Shown: piece after piece, positions 26,106-35,047 of the stretch
Position numbering within the stretch: position 1 is the first letter of the stretch
How the letters are laid out: each line of letters begins with the position of its first letter
Origin: Bacteroidota bacterium
Lineage (GTDB): Bacteria; Bacteroidota; Bacteroidia; UBA7662
Assembly: GCA_005799065.1 (NCBI GenBank)
Contig: SYHW01000048.1
Span: forward strand, 1-35,047
Length of the DNA stretch: 35,047 nucleotides
Direction: 5' to 3'
Made by a program: the position numbers and the translations under genes
The notes under the pieces: generated by a model
Database searches by the model: none
What the model saw: the letters and a program-made list of their open reading frames with translations, nothing else
What the model was told of the DNA's origin: nothing

Positions 26106-28736
26106 ATGCTGATGCGACAAAATGTACTTTCCTGTGATTTGAAGGCCCTTTATGCTTGGATGCCATGCCCTTTTTCGGTGAGCATCCGATGGCTCTTGTG
26201 TGGGTTGTGCCTTCTTTTCCTGGCCAGGGTAGATGCCAATGGGCAATTCTATGACGACTACACCGACGGGGATTTGTCCAACAACCCTGCTTGGCTGGGC
26301 GACACCGCCCAATTTAGGGTAGACCCACAAGGACGCCTACAGCAAGTGGCACCACCTGCTTCGGGCAGCGCCATGCTCTATACCCACAGCAGGGCGATCT
26401 TTCAGGCCGATTGGTCGTGGTGGATGCGCCTTGGTTTTAACCCATCAGGTTCGAATTATGCCGATGTATATGTGTTGAGTCAATCGCCACGTCTCGACAG
26501 CGCCCTTTCAGGCTATTTCGTGCGCGTGGGCAGTACGGCCGATGATGTTTGTCTTTATCGACAAACCGGAACCATACGGACTTGTATCATCAACGGACGT
26601 GATGGGGTTTTGAACCGCAACGACAATCCACTGCGGGTACGGGTAACGCGCGATTCCATCGGCATTTGGTCGCTGTACACCGACACCACGGGAAGTGGGC
26701 TCAACTGGCGTTTGGAGGGTTCTGCCTACGATGCTACTCATCATTATGGACTATTTACCGGATGCCGACAAGTCTACAGCAGTACCCGAAGCCAGCTGTA
26801 TTGGTATGATGATTGGGAGGTGCATGGCATGGCTCTACCCGATACGCTGAAGCCGCGCCTGCTCATGGCCAGGGTGGCGCGACAAGGAGTCATTAAACTC
26901 GAATTCAATAAGGGCTTCCCTCCGGGCATATTCTTGCAGCCGCAACAATACGCACTCAGCGGCTTTGGCATCCCAATTGAAGTCGAGCCTGTGGGAGCTC
27001 GGAGTATTGAATTGAGGTGGAGTATGACCTTGCCCGATGAGGGTTCATTCAGGCTGTGTTTGATGCTGACCGATAGTGGAGGTGTTCCACTTGATACTTG
27101 TGCTGAATGGGTGCACGCGCCCAACAGTGTGGGTGACCTCATTTTCAATGAAATCATGTTTGTGCCTCCTCTATCGGGGCCTTTGCCCCCAACAGAATAT
27201 ATTGAACTCCGAAACATGAGCCCATTCCCCCAAGAGCTTGGCGATTGGGTTTATGGCGATCGCAGCAGTTCGGTGGTGCTGCCTGCTTACAGGATTCCAG
27301 TGGGTGGCTACCTCGTATTGTGTCCACCCGGAACCGATGGGGCCTGGTTGGGAATTGCACCGGCCTTAGCCCTGCCTACATGGCCTACATTAAACAACGA
27401 TGGCGATGAACTCTATTTAAGACACCCAGAGGGATGGTTGGCCGATACCCTGGCATATCAGGCGGACTGGCATGCATCGCCCATAAAAAAAATAGGGGGA
27501 TGGAGCTTAGAACGTCGAAACGGACATTTGGATTGCCCAGACTCTTGGAATTGGTCGAGCTCTATCGATCCGAATGGGGGTTCTCCCGGGCGAATGAACA
27601 GTATCGATGGCCTCGTTTGGGGGGGTGTTGGTACGAAAACACCGCCAAAAGCACAATTGCTGCATGCCGTTCTGCTTGCCGACCGAAGCATTCTCCTCCA
27701 ATTTTCGCAGGCGGTACGGCCCGGACAAGCCACTTTGGATGGAATGACGGTTCCAATCGCGCCCGGTTCAATACCGCGCATGCAATGGACCCTTCCCGGA
27801 TGGCTTTTACCTGCTAACCCAGGTGTTTCGTGGCTTGGATTGGAAGGCTGGACCGATTGTCGCGATTCGACGGTTTTGGCTGTGCCCTGGCCCCTGTCGG
27901 TGGGCGCTAGTGCTTCTCCTTCGTCTTTATACTTCCATGAGATTTACTACCACCCTGCTGTCGGTGGCGTCGCCTATTATGAGTTGATTCATCTAGGCAA
28001 TGAGGCAATCGATTTGAGCAGGGTTTACCTGGCTGAGTCTGATGAAATGGGAAATTACAGTACGGCCATTCCGCTTAGCCTAATAGAATCGGCTATTTTA
28101 CCCGGACAACGTCTGGTGGTTTGTCGCGACACAGCCCGACTGCGGGCAGATTTGGGAGAAACATTGCCGGTGAACCGCCGGCAAGTAACTTCCCTGCCTC
28201 TGCCAAAGGCGGGTGGCGGACATGTACTGCTTTTGGATCATGCTGGTCGGGTGTTGGATCGGCTGGCGTACCACGATAGCCTCCACCATCCGATTGTGGT
28301 GGATCCGAAAGGCATCGCCCTGGAAAGTCCAGATGGCCATGTCGATATACCTTGGTCGACCGCCGATACACGGATTCGGGGTACTCCTGGGAGGCCTAAT
28401 AGCCGCTCACCCAGTGATCAGCTCCGATCAGGCAGCTTGAGCATTTCGCCCCGGGTGATTTACCCTCGCCGGATGGACCGTATGCGCATTTCGATCGAAT
28501 GCAGTGGAACTGGTATGGTTCGCTTGGATCTGTTGGATATGGGTGGCCGCTTGATCGCTCCCCTTTTACCGCCTACACTGTGTAGAGGCATAGCAGATAC
28601 CTATTGGGATGGGCGTGACGCTAATGGCCGATGGGCTCGTGAGGGGCCCTACCTGGTGCGTGCTCATTTTTTGGATGGCAGTCGCCAAAATTCATCGGTT
28701 TATGGTCGGGTTGTGGTCAGCTGGATGAATCCTTAG
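26106..28736 (+). CDS. Secreted lamin-tail-domain (LTD) protein with FlgD-like C-terminal domain
   Basis: VGDLIFNEIMFVPPLSGPLPPTEYIELRNMSPFPQELGDWVYGD; second LTD-like LYFHEIYYHPAVGGVAYYELIHLGNEAIDLSRV; C-term WDGRDANGRWAREGPYLVRAHF. Confidence 0.85.
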   Translation: MLMRQNVLSCDLKALYAWMPCPFSVSIRWLLCGLCLLFLARVDANGQFYDDYTDGDLSNNPAWLGDTAQFRVDPQGRLQQVAPPASGSAMLYTHSRAIFQADWSWWMRLGFNPSGSNYADVYVLSQSPRLDSALSGYFVRVGSTADDVCLYRQTGTIRTCIINGRDGVLNRNDNPLRVRVTRDSIGIWSLYTDTTGSGLNWRLEGSAYDATHHYGLFTGCRQVYSSTRSQLYWYDDWEVHGMALPDTLKPRLLMARVARQGVIKLEFNKGFPPGIFLQPQQYALSGFGIPIEVEPVGARSIELRWSMTLPDEGSFRLCLMLTDSGGVPLDTCAEWVHAPNSVGDLIFNEIMFVPPLSGPLPPTEYIELRNMSPFPQELGDWVYGDRSSSVVLPAYRIPVGGYLVLCPPGTDGAWLGIAPALALPTWPTLNNDGDELYLRHPEGWLADTLAYQADWHASPIKKIGGWSLERRNGHLDCPDSWNWSSSIDPNGGSPGRMNSIDGLVWGGVGTKTPPKAQLLHAVLLADRSILLQFSQAVRPGQATLDGMTVPIAPGSIPRMQWTLPGWLLPANPGVSWLGLEGWTDCRDSTVLAVPWPLSVGASASPSSLYFHEIYYHPAVGGVAYYELIHLGNEAIDLSRVYLAESDEMGNYSTAIPLSLIESAILPGQRLVVCRDTARLRADLGETLPVNRRQVTSLPLPKAGGGHVLLLDHAGRVLDRLAYHDSLHHPIVVDPKGIALESPDGHVDIPWSTADTRIRGTPGRPNSRSPSDQLRSGSLSISPRVIYPRRMDRMRISIECSGTGMVRLDLLDMGGRLIAPLLPPTLCRGIADTYWDGRDANGRWAREGPYLVRAHFLDGSRQNSSVYGRVVVSWMNP

Positions 28737-28764
28737 CTACATGATTTCACCGCATTTCGACGGG

Positions 28765-28855
28765 GGCGTTTATGCGCTGTATGCACAACATGGGGTTGTG
28801 GCGGCTCTCTACGCTTCTGTACGGAAATTAGGCGTTTATGCGCTGTATACACAAC
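28765..28855. repeat. Direct repeat (25 bp, copies 66 bp apart) at/after the 3' end of the ArsR-family gene
   Basis: ggcgtttatgcgctgtatgcacaac (28765-28789) and ggcgtttatgcgctgtatacacaac (28831-28855). Confidence 0.85.
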
Positions 28856-29136
28856 TGTATGGTCTGCATCATGCCTTCGTCGAGTTTGTAGCGTATGTTC
28901 TTTCCTGTCCGGGTTGCTGTAACCACCCCAGCCTTTCTTAGAATGGCCAGATGTACCGAAACTATGGCTTGGGCCAATCGCAATCGAAACTGAAGTTGGG
29001 TGACGGTTTGCGCGGGATTTTCTTCTAATATTCGAACAAGATTGATACGAATGGGATGGGTAATGGCATGGAAAACCGCATGCGCCTGAACAAGTGCCTC
29101 TTCGTCGAGTTCCGTTAATTTTGCTTGAGCAGGCAT
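28828..29136 (-). CDS. ArsR family winged-helix transcriptional regulator
   Basis: VFHAITHPIRINLVRILEENPAQTVTQLQFRLRLAQAIVSVHLAILRKAGVVTATRTGKNIRYKL. Confidence 0.9.
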   Translation of the reverse strand: MPAQAKLTELDEEALVQAHAVFHAITHPIRINLVRILEENPAQTVTQLQFRLRLAQAIVSVHLAILRKAGVVTATRTGKNIRYKLDEGMMQTIQLCIQRINA

Positions 29137-29197
29137 CCTTTATTGATTTTGCTGACGCAAATTAGGCAGTTCCATTCCGGTGTGCAAGAGCGGAGCC

Positions 29198-29905
29198 TTA
29201 TTTTTGTCGGGGCTCGGGGTAGTAAAACTCCTTGTGGTAGTCGGGCTGCCAGAAATCGTCGGTCACAAACCGATCTTGCTGATAGTGAATGTTGGCCAAA
29301 TTGGCCATCGATGCCATTCTTTGGCCTGGTTCCGGCTCGTAGCGGTCGCTGAGATCGTCGGCGATTGATGACCGTAATTCCTGGAATTTCGTACAACCAT
29401 TGCCCATAAAGTGCCGCTTGCCTCCTTTACATTCATTGTAGCTCTCCTCAGAAAGCACGCGCGCCCCAGGAGGGTGCATACAAAGGGGCTGCTGGGCATA
29501 CCAAATGGTCTGGGTAAAAACCTCCATACGGCGTGCGTCGACCATCGGAATAAGAAAGTCACCCACTTCGATTTCATGACCATCGAGGCGATATTGCTCG
29601 ATCAATACGTCGAGGCCATTTACAGCGATTAATCGACAGTCGGTGGCGAACGTTAGCGCTTTGGCAAAGGCTGCACCTATTCGTAATCCGGTGTAAGAAC
29701 CTGGACCATTGATGACGGCCACGCCATCCAGGCTGTTATATGAACATTGGGTATCCTTCATGAGCTGCTCGATCATGGGATTGAGACCTTCAGAATGTCG
29801 ATTTTCGCCCTCCAGCATGCGCTCGCCGACCAGTTGTCCGTTTATGGACCGGCCGACCCTGCAAATTGTTGATGAGGTATCGATTAACAGGAGATTGATG
29901 TTCAT
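29198..29905 (-). CDS. tsaB: tRNA threonylcarbamoyladenosine biosynthesis protein TsaB
   Basis: LLLIDTSSTICRVGRSINGQ, RHSEGLNPMIEQLM, VAVINGPGSYTGLRIGAAFAKAL. Confidence 0.93.
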   Translation of the reverse strand: MNINLLLIDTSSTICRVGRSINGQLVGERMLEGENRHSEGLNPMIEQLMKDTQCSYNSLDGVAVINGPGSYTGLRIGAAFAKALTFATDCRLIAVNGLDVLIEQYRLDGHEIEVGDFLIPMVDARRMEVFTQTIWYAQQPLCMHPPGARVLSEESYNECKGGKRHFMGNGCTKFQELRSSIADDLSDRYEPEPGQRMASMANLANIHYQQDRFVTDDFWQPDYHKEFYYPEPRQK

Positions 29906-30037
29906 GTCTAACATTTCAGCCTATAGGGAACTGACCTTCATTCGGATATTATCTACACTTCGGCTGATATGGCGTCCACGGTATAATAAAGAGATCGCGA
30001 AAAGGGTAAAAATAGGGGTAAAAGCCAAACCTGGGTT

Positions 30038-31810
30038 TCAGAAGGTAACAGTCAACTCGAGAATTTGGTCGCCCCGCATGACCCTTGCCGTGGTGGTTTG
30101 TCCCTTACTAAACGCGCTGAGCGCTTTCATATAAGCGTCCATATCTGCGGTCTCGTAGGACCCAAGCTCGATCAGCAGATCGCCCTTGAGCATACCTGCT
30201 CGTCCGGCTGGGCGGTTCGGGGTAACCCCATCGATACGCACTCCACGACCCTCGTAGAAGTAATCGGGCATGATACCCAAGGTTACTTTAAAAGATGGCG
30301 CACTGCTCCTGTCGCTGTCGGTCGTACGCACAAAAACTGGCTTTTCGCTGGGGGGTATCGACTCAATCAACCGAACCACATAATTCACCACTTCGGCCAT
30401 ACCGGTGAAGTTGATCCGATCGGCGTCGTCGGAGGGCTTGTGGTAGTCGGTGTGCGTGCCCGTAAACAGATGCAACACCGGTATGTCTTGCAGATAAAAA
30501 GAGGTATGATCGCTTGAGCCGCTGCCCGATTCATGCGTTTTGGGCTTGAGATTTCCGGCCAGTGAATCGACACGAACCCGCCAAATGGGTGACGTGCCCA
30601 CGCCATAGACGCCAATAGACCTTGATTGGCTATCGAGGCGGCCGATCATATCGAGATTGATCATTGCCGCCACCTGATTGAGGGGATAGGTTGGATTCTT
30701 AGCAAAATAGGCTGAACCGAGAAGCCCTAATTCTTCACCCGAAAAAGCCATAAACAAATAATTAAAGGCCTTAGCTGCGGGATTATCGGTATTTGAAAAA
30801 TACCGGGCTAATTCGATGAGTCCGGCCGTACCGCTGGCGTTGTCATCGGCCCCGTTGTGGATGGCCGGACCACTTCCGTCGCGCTGGAGAGAACCACCCC
30901 ATGTACCATCACCCAGGTGGTCATAGTGTGCCCCCACCACCACCGTATAGGCTGCCCCATGGTCCAAAAACGCCACCACATTATGTCCGGTTACTTGCAG
31001 CGCATCTACCCCCGTTTGCAGTTGAACAGCTACACCCGTTTCTGGCTTGAGCTCCAAATAGGCCGAGCGGCTCAGGCAAACTGCGGGGAGTTCTGCACTT
31101 TGGGTTCGTCTGTCGGGCTTAGCCGTGGGGATCATATCTTCGTCGCTTCCTGGATAAAAAACAACCGCCTTGGCCCCCTTCTCAAAAGCCAATCGAATTT
31201 TACGGGCGGGCAGGCTGTGGGGGCCGAACTTCCCGTGTGGGTTGTTGCCGTCGGGGCTATTGACCCGAATCAGCGCGATTTTTCCGGCCAGGTTGGGTTG
31301 GCCTGCGTAGTCATCGTGACCCAAATCGGGTGCACTGATTCCGTAGCCAACATCTTGCAAGCTGCCTTTAATGAATCCAGCGCCACTTTCAGGCAAGGTA
31401 TGCCAATCTTTGCCCCATACAAGTACACTTTTCCTGATCCGAAGTGTTTGAAGCGGCGCGAACTCCTTGCGGGCGGTGAAGGTGAATCCTTGCTTCCAGC
31501 CTTCTGAAGCAATAGCTCCCACACCCTGAGCAGCCGCTCCCACACCCTCGGCAGCAGTTCCGCCAGTTTTCGGACGCTCACCTGCGGGCCTCAATTTCAG
31601 CTCACTGAATGCCCCTATTATGTGTTGCGCGGCTTTATGTTCCTCAGCGGATCCGGTCTGCCGACCCGCCATACTGTCGTCGGACAAAGCATAGACATGC
31701 AAACGAAGTCGATCAGCCAAGGCATCGACCTGCATTTGGGCGGAGGCTCTAAAACTGAACACCACAGAGCCGATGCAAAAAATAAAAGAGAATCGGTAAA
31801 ATTTATCCAA
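30038..31810 (-). CDS. M28 family metallopeptidase with PA-like and PDZ domains
   Basis: VVVGAHYDHLGDG, GADDNASGTAGLIELARYF, FMAFSGEELGLLGSAYF, INLDMIGRL, SSDHTSFYLQDIPVLHLFTGTHTDYHKPSDD; C-term PDZ. TTG start at 31810 proposed (signal peptide MDKFYRFSFIFCIGSVVFSFRASAQ). Confidence 0.9.
   Translation of the reverse strand: MDKFYRFSFIFCIGSVVFSFRASAQMQVDALADRLRLHVYALSDDSMAGRQTGSAEEHKAAQHIIGAFSELKLRPAGERPKTGGTAAEGVGAAAQGVGAIASEGWKQGFTFTARKEFAPLQTLRIRKSVLVWGKDWHTLPESGAGFIKGSLQDVGYGISAPDLGHDDYAGQPNLAGKIALIRVNSPDGNNPHGKFGPHSLPARKIRLAFEKGAKAVVFYPGSDEDMIPTAKPDRRTQSAELPAVCLSRSAYLELKPETGVAVQLQTGVDALQVTGHNVVAFLDHGAAYTVVVGAHYDHLGDGTWGGSLQRDGSGPAIHNGADDNASGTAGLIELARYFSNTDNPAAKAFNYLFMAFSGEELGLLGSAYFAKNPTYPLNQVAAMINLDMIGRLDSQSRSIGVYGVGTSPIWRVRVDSLAGNLKPKTHESGSGSSDHTSFYLQDIPVLHLFTGTHTDYHKPSDDADRINFTGMAEVVNYVVRLIESIPPSEKPVFVRTTDSDRSSAPSFKVTLGIMPDYFYEGRGVRIDGVTPNRPAGRAGMLKGDLLIELGSYETADMDAYMKALSAFSKGQTTTARVMRGDQILELTVTF
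31516..31557 (-). repeat. In-frame 21-bp x2 duplication within the M28 peptidase
   Basis: gctcccacaccctgagcagcc / gctcccacaccctcggcagca; protein AAEGVGAAAQGVGA. Confidence 0.85.
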
Positions 31811-32672
31811 GGAGACGAAAATTGAGTTGAAGAATAGCCAATGAAAAAACCAGCAGCATGCAGAGCTTGATGGCCCAACGCGGTGAAGATTGGTGCAGCT
31901 GAACACCCCACGGGGCGGCCAGCAGTATACCCACCACATGCGGCAAAAGCACAGGCGGATAGAGCATCCCCAAACCCCCTTGAAGGGATGCCGAAGGAAA
32001 GGCTAAGGCATACCAAAGACTGTGAAATACAGACATCAGCACAATCGACCCCAAACTGATGGAAGCAGTTTTACTGAGGGAAATTTTCAAAATACCCGAT
32101 AAAACCGGCACCACCACAATACCCCCGCCAAGCCCACTCAAAGCCGAAACCACCCCACTGGCCAAGCCCGAAAGCCAAAGTGGACGGGCAGCAACGCGCC
32201 CAGCATCCTCTTTTGCCCCATCAGACCCACCCGATCGAAGGACCCGCCACAAAAGCGGCACCATCAGCAATGAAAAAAACAAGGCAAAACTTCGACGGTC
32301 ATACATACCCGGCCGGGCTATCAGGGCAGAGGTCAACAACCCACTCAACCCGCCCGGTATGCCCACCAAAAGTACCTCCCGCAGATGAAAATTGCCCATT
32401 CGGCATTGCTTCCAACTGCCTGAAAGGGCCGAAATTAGCGTGAGAAATAGGGAATTGGCAATCACCCACAATACGCCATCGACAGAGGAGCTGCCCAACG
32501 AGCCGTCTGAAGCAGCCACTACCAGCTGTGCTCCGTGTAAAGCAAACCAAGCCGTGAGCAAGGGCACGAAAACGATACCACCACCGACACCCAGGAAGCC
32601 ACCCAAAAAACCACTCAGAAGTCCTGCGCCGAGCAATTGAAGGTTCTCGAACTGAAGCCAATGCACACACAA
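31803..32672 (-). CDS. TSUP (TauE/SafE) family sulfite exporter-like permease
   Basis: LLSGFLGGFLGVGGGIVFVPLL and LASGVVSALSGLGGGIVVVPVLSGIL paired half-repeats. Confidence 0.92.
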   Translation of the reverse strand: MCVHWLQFENLQLLGAGLLSGFLGGFLGVGGGIVFVPLLTAWFALHGAQLVVAASDGSLGSSSVDGVLWVIANSLFLTLISALSGSWKQCRMGNFHLREVLLVGIPGGLSGLLTSALIARPGMYDRRSFALFFSLLMVPLLWRVLRSGGSDGAKEDAGRVAARPLWLSGLASGVVSALSGLGGGIVVVPVLSGILKISLSKTASISLGSIVLMSVFHSLWYALAFPSASLQGGLGMLYPPVLLPHVVGILLAAPWGVQLHQSSPRWAIKLCMLLVFSLAILQLNFRLLG

Positions 32673-32708
32673 AACAATTAATGGAACATGGAATGGAAAC
32701 GAGTCAGC

Positions 32709-34553
32709 TTAGGGCTGCAACAGTTTTTGGTAGCGTTCTTTATCATTCAGTAACTTCCGCGCTTCTACGAGCTCCTCATCCATCCGAAATGCGGAACGCA
32801 AGCGACCTTTTTGGAAATGGTAGCGAGAAACCAATTCCTGTGCGAGGAAGTACTTGATTTCAGCTTTGTGGCGCTCGAGATCCTGTTCCTTGCTTTTCTT
32901 CTTCTCCGCCATCAGTGCATCGTAGTGCGACTGAACCTGGTCGAAGTACTGTTCCTTAACGGCCTTTTCCTTGAAATCCTCCAACGCCTTCTCACTTTCC
33001 GTGGTGTAGGAATAGTCTTTATCGCGCAGATAAGACAAGAACTCTGCAAACAACGCGTCACTCACTTCAAATTCATCGGGTGAGGCCGGCAATTGTTCGT
33101 GGCGGCTGCGGTAGCGCGTTGCAAAATCAAAAATATTTCGCTTACCAATCAAAACGGCCGTAATGTTGCTCATTTTGGCAGGCTCCACAGCGAAGTCTGG
33201 ACTAACCCCACCGGCATCGTAGACCACCCGCCCATTGCGGGTTTTGAACGCAACGCGCGACGACTCAGGGGTTTTAACAGGACGGTTGAGGCTGTCCTTT
33301 CCTACATAATCGACCGCCTGAATGCAACGACCACTGGGGATGTAATATTTCGCGGTGGTGACCTTCACCTGTGTGTTGTAGTTGAGGTTTTTGACCGTTT
33401 GCACGAGTCCTTTTCCGAATGATTTTTGACCGACCACCACCCCGCGGTCGTAGTCTTGAATGGTTCCCGAAACAATCTCCGAGGCAGAGGCACTCGACCC
33501 ATCGATCAACACCACAATCGGCATGGTCGTATCTTCAGGGTTGTAATAGGAGTTGTAGTCCTTCTCCCACTCTTTCACCTTGCCTTTGGTGCGTACCACC
33601 AAGCTGCCCCGCGTAATGAACATTCCAGAGATGCGCACGGCTTCATCCAAGGAACCGCCAGGATTACCACGCATATCAAACACCAACTGGGTCATTCCTT
33701 CCTTCTTGAGATCTTGCAGGGCCTGCTTCACTTCCTCGCCTGCCCCCGTACGGAAGCCACTTAGGTTAATATATCCTGTGTTTTTATCGAGCATTCCACT
33801 GTAACTGACGCTGGAAATCTTAATTTCCTCGCGCATTACCTTCTTCTCCAGTGGCTTACTTTCACCTTCACGGCGGACGAGAACCGTCACCTCCGTTTTG
33901 GCTTGTCCTTTGAGTAGTTTACTCACATCATCCGTGTTGCGGCCTTTCACGCTTTGTCCGTCCACCTCCAGCAGGATGTCACCCGCTCTTATATCGGCCC
34001 GTTGCGCCGGCATGCCCTCGTAGGGATCGGCAATCACCACATAATCCTCTTGCTTGGATATCAAAGCGCCAATTCCACCATATTGTCCGGTGGTCATCAA
34101 CCGGAAACTCTCAATTTCCGATTCCGGTATGTAGTTGGTATAGGGGTCGAGGCTCTTCAGCATGGCGTCGATGCCCGTGCGTATGAACTTGGCCGGGTCG
34201 ATATCGTCTACATAATAGGTGTTGACCTCACGGTAGAGCGTTGCAAAAATCTCCATGTTCTTAGACAGTTCGAAATACTGGTCGCCAGCGGCCGTGGCGC
34301 CCAGCAGTACACTGCCTGTCAGGAGCACCCACAAGAATCGATGCATCTTCTGTCGTGCAGCAGTCCAAATGGTATGCGATTTGCTCTGGGTTTGATTGAT
34401 GTCGACAGGCTCTTGAAAGGTGTTGCTTTCGGACTTCGGCCCCGCTTGATCCGAACTCAAGTCCGAATGCGGATTATGGTTCGACAGCGGATTATGGTTC
34501 GACAGCGGATTATGATTCGATAGCGGATTATGATTCGATGGAATGATGGGCAT
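32709..34553 (-). CDS. S41 family C-terminal processing peptidase
   Basis: YGGIGALI...PDZ; DMRGNPGGSLDEAV; VLIDGSSASASEIVSGTIQDYDRGVVVGQKSFGKGLVQT; ATG at 34553. Confidence 0.95.
   Translation of the reverse strand: MPIIPSNHNPLSNHNPLSNHNPLSNHNPHSDLSSDQAGPKSESNTFQEPVDINQTQSKSHTIWTAARQKMHRFLWVLLTGSVLLGATAAGDQYFELSKNMEIFATLYREVNTYYVDDIDPAKFIRTGIDAMLKSLDPYTNYIPESEIESFRLMTTGQYGGIGALISKQEDYVVIADPYEGMPAQRADIRAGDILLEVDGQSVKGRNTDDVSKLLKGQAKTEVTVLVRREGESKPLEKKVMREEIKISSVSYSGMLDKNTGYINLSGFRTGAGEEVKQALQDLKKEGMTQLVFDMRGNPGGSLDEAVRISGMFITRGSLVVRTKGKVKEWEKDYNSYYNPEDTTMPIVVLIDGSSASASEIVSGTIQDYDRGVVVGQKSFGKGLVQTVKNLNYNTQVKVTTAKYYIPSGRCIQAVDYVGKDSLNRPVKTPESSRVAFKTRNGRVVYDAGGVSPDFAVEPAKMSNITAVLIGKRNIFDFATRYRSRHEQLPASPDEFEVSDALFAEFLSYLRDKDYSYTTESEKALEDFKEKAVKEQYFDQVQSHYDALMAEKKKSKEQDLERHKAEIKYFLAQELVSRYHFQKGRLRSAFRMDEELVEARKLLNDKERYQKLLQP
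34469..34540 (-). repeat. In-frame tandem repeat, 18-bp unit x4, at the extreme N-terminus of the S41 peptidase
   Basis: gcggattatggttcgaca x2, gcggattatgattcgata, gcggattatgattcgatg; encodes SNHNPL repeats directly after the start. Confidence 0.95.
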
Positions 34554-34717
34554 ATAAGTCAACAGTTATCAAATTGATTCGAATGAACAATCGCCGTAGA
34601 AGCCTTTCGCGCCTTTTGGCGATATAAATAAAACAACCTCAAAAATACGCAGGCCCGACCTATTTATTTCCCCCCGGACATGATATTCCTTGAAAAGCTG
34701 AGCGGGAGTTGTGCAGC

Positions 34718-34927
34718 TTAAGGTACCGGGTCGTGGCCGTGGCCGCCCCAGGGGTGACATCGTCCGATCCGCTTGAGCGTAAGCCACCCGCCCTTTAAAG
34801 CACCATGCCGTCGAATGGCCTCCATCCCATAAGCCGAACAAGTAGGGTGGTAGCGACAAGACGCTGGAAGCAAAGGCGACAACAACCGCTGGTAGAGCCA
34901 AATCAGAGCCAAAAAAAACCACTTCAT
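34718..34927 (-). CDS. yidD: Membrane protein insertion efficiency factor YidD
   Basis: [62 protein letters not shown]. Confidence 0.95.
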   Translation of the reverse strand: MKWFFLALIWLYQRLLSPLLPASCRYHPTCSAYGMEAIRRHGALKGGWLTLKRIGRCHPWGGHGHDPVP

Positions 34928-34938
34928 GCTGAGGGGAT

Positions 34939-35047
34939 TTATGGGGATTTGGGGGGATTCTGCAGCTCCTGGCGCGGAAGATTCTGCAGCTCCTGGCGCG
35001 GAAGATTCTGCAGCTCCTGGCGCGGAAGCTTTTGAAGCGCATCACAC
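34939..35047 (-). CDS. Probable 3' end of rnpA (RNase P protein component), truncated by window
   Basis: Open frame ...[35 protein letters not shown] ending 11 nt before the yidD ATG; identity inferred only from the common rnpA-yidD gene order. Confidence 0.4.
   Translation of the reverse strand, partial: CDALQKLPRQELQNLPRQELQNLPRQELQNPPKSP
34957..35028 (-). repeat. Tandem repeat, 24-bp unit x3 (perfect), just upstream of yidD
   Basis: attctgcagctcctggcgcggaag three times. Confidence 0.97.

Noticed and set aside
34569-35045. 158-aa minus ORF with FRARSCRI x3
   Set aside because: Overlaps yidD out of frame; the repeat array is open in several frames, and the frame ending before yidD is more plausible.
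1-35047. Insertion sequences, transposases, integrases, phage genes
   Set aside because: None recognised in any frame; the tRNA-linked islets carry no recombinase in this window.

Overview
The window is a typical Bacteroidetes-type chromosomal segment. Evidence for this is T9SS-style C-termini, TAnnTTTG promoters, an mraZ-rsmH-ftsL-ftsI-murE cluster and an rnpA-yidD-S41 peptidase order. Contents from left to right: murE (partial), PASTA-domain ftsI, ftsL-like, rsmH and mraZ (all minus); pgk and gapA (minus); tRNA-Glu; an unrecognised low-GC two-gene cassette; gmhA, gmhB and a YceH/DUF480 gene; a large secreted CotH-like protein; aat; an Omp85-like barrel; a low-GC islet (NAD(P)-binding reductase, SDR, HxlR regulator) next to tRNA-Asn; a lipoprotein/VTC-domain/DUF4956/DUF2490-like operon; a FISUMP lipoprotein; asd; a lamin-tail-domain secreted protein; an ArsR regulator; tsaB; an M28-PDZ peptidase; a TSUP permease; an S41 peptidase; yidD; and the probable 3' end of rnpA. 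The most striking unexplained signal is a set of about ten unrelated short tandem repeats (units of about 17-39 bp, 2-6 copies). Many lie directly in front of start codons or in intercistronic gaps, namely pgk, gmhB, asd, ctpA and the accessory ORF. The leader units are G-poor and A/C-rich on the sense strand. Other notable points: a 10-bp-phased triple MraZ-type box upstream of mraZ; an islet bounded by a second, imperfect copy of the tRNA-Asn 3' tail plus terminator; -7 promoter elements abutting start codons (candidate leaderless genes); and a VTC/DUF4956 operon sharing the window with a CotH protein. All calls come from reading the sequence and the supplied ORF track; no database search was run.
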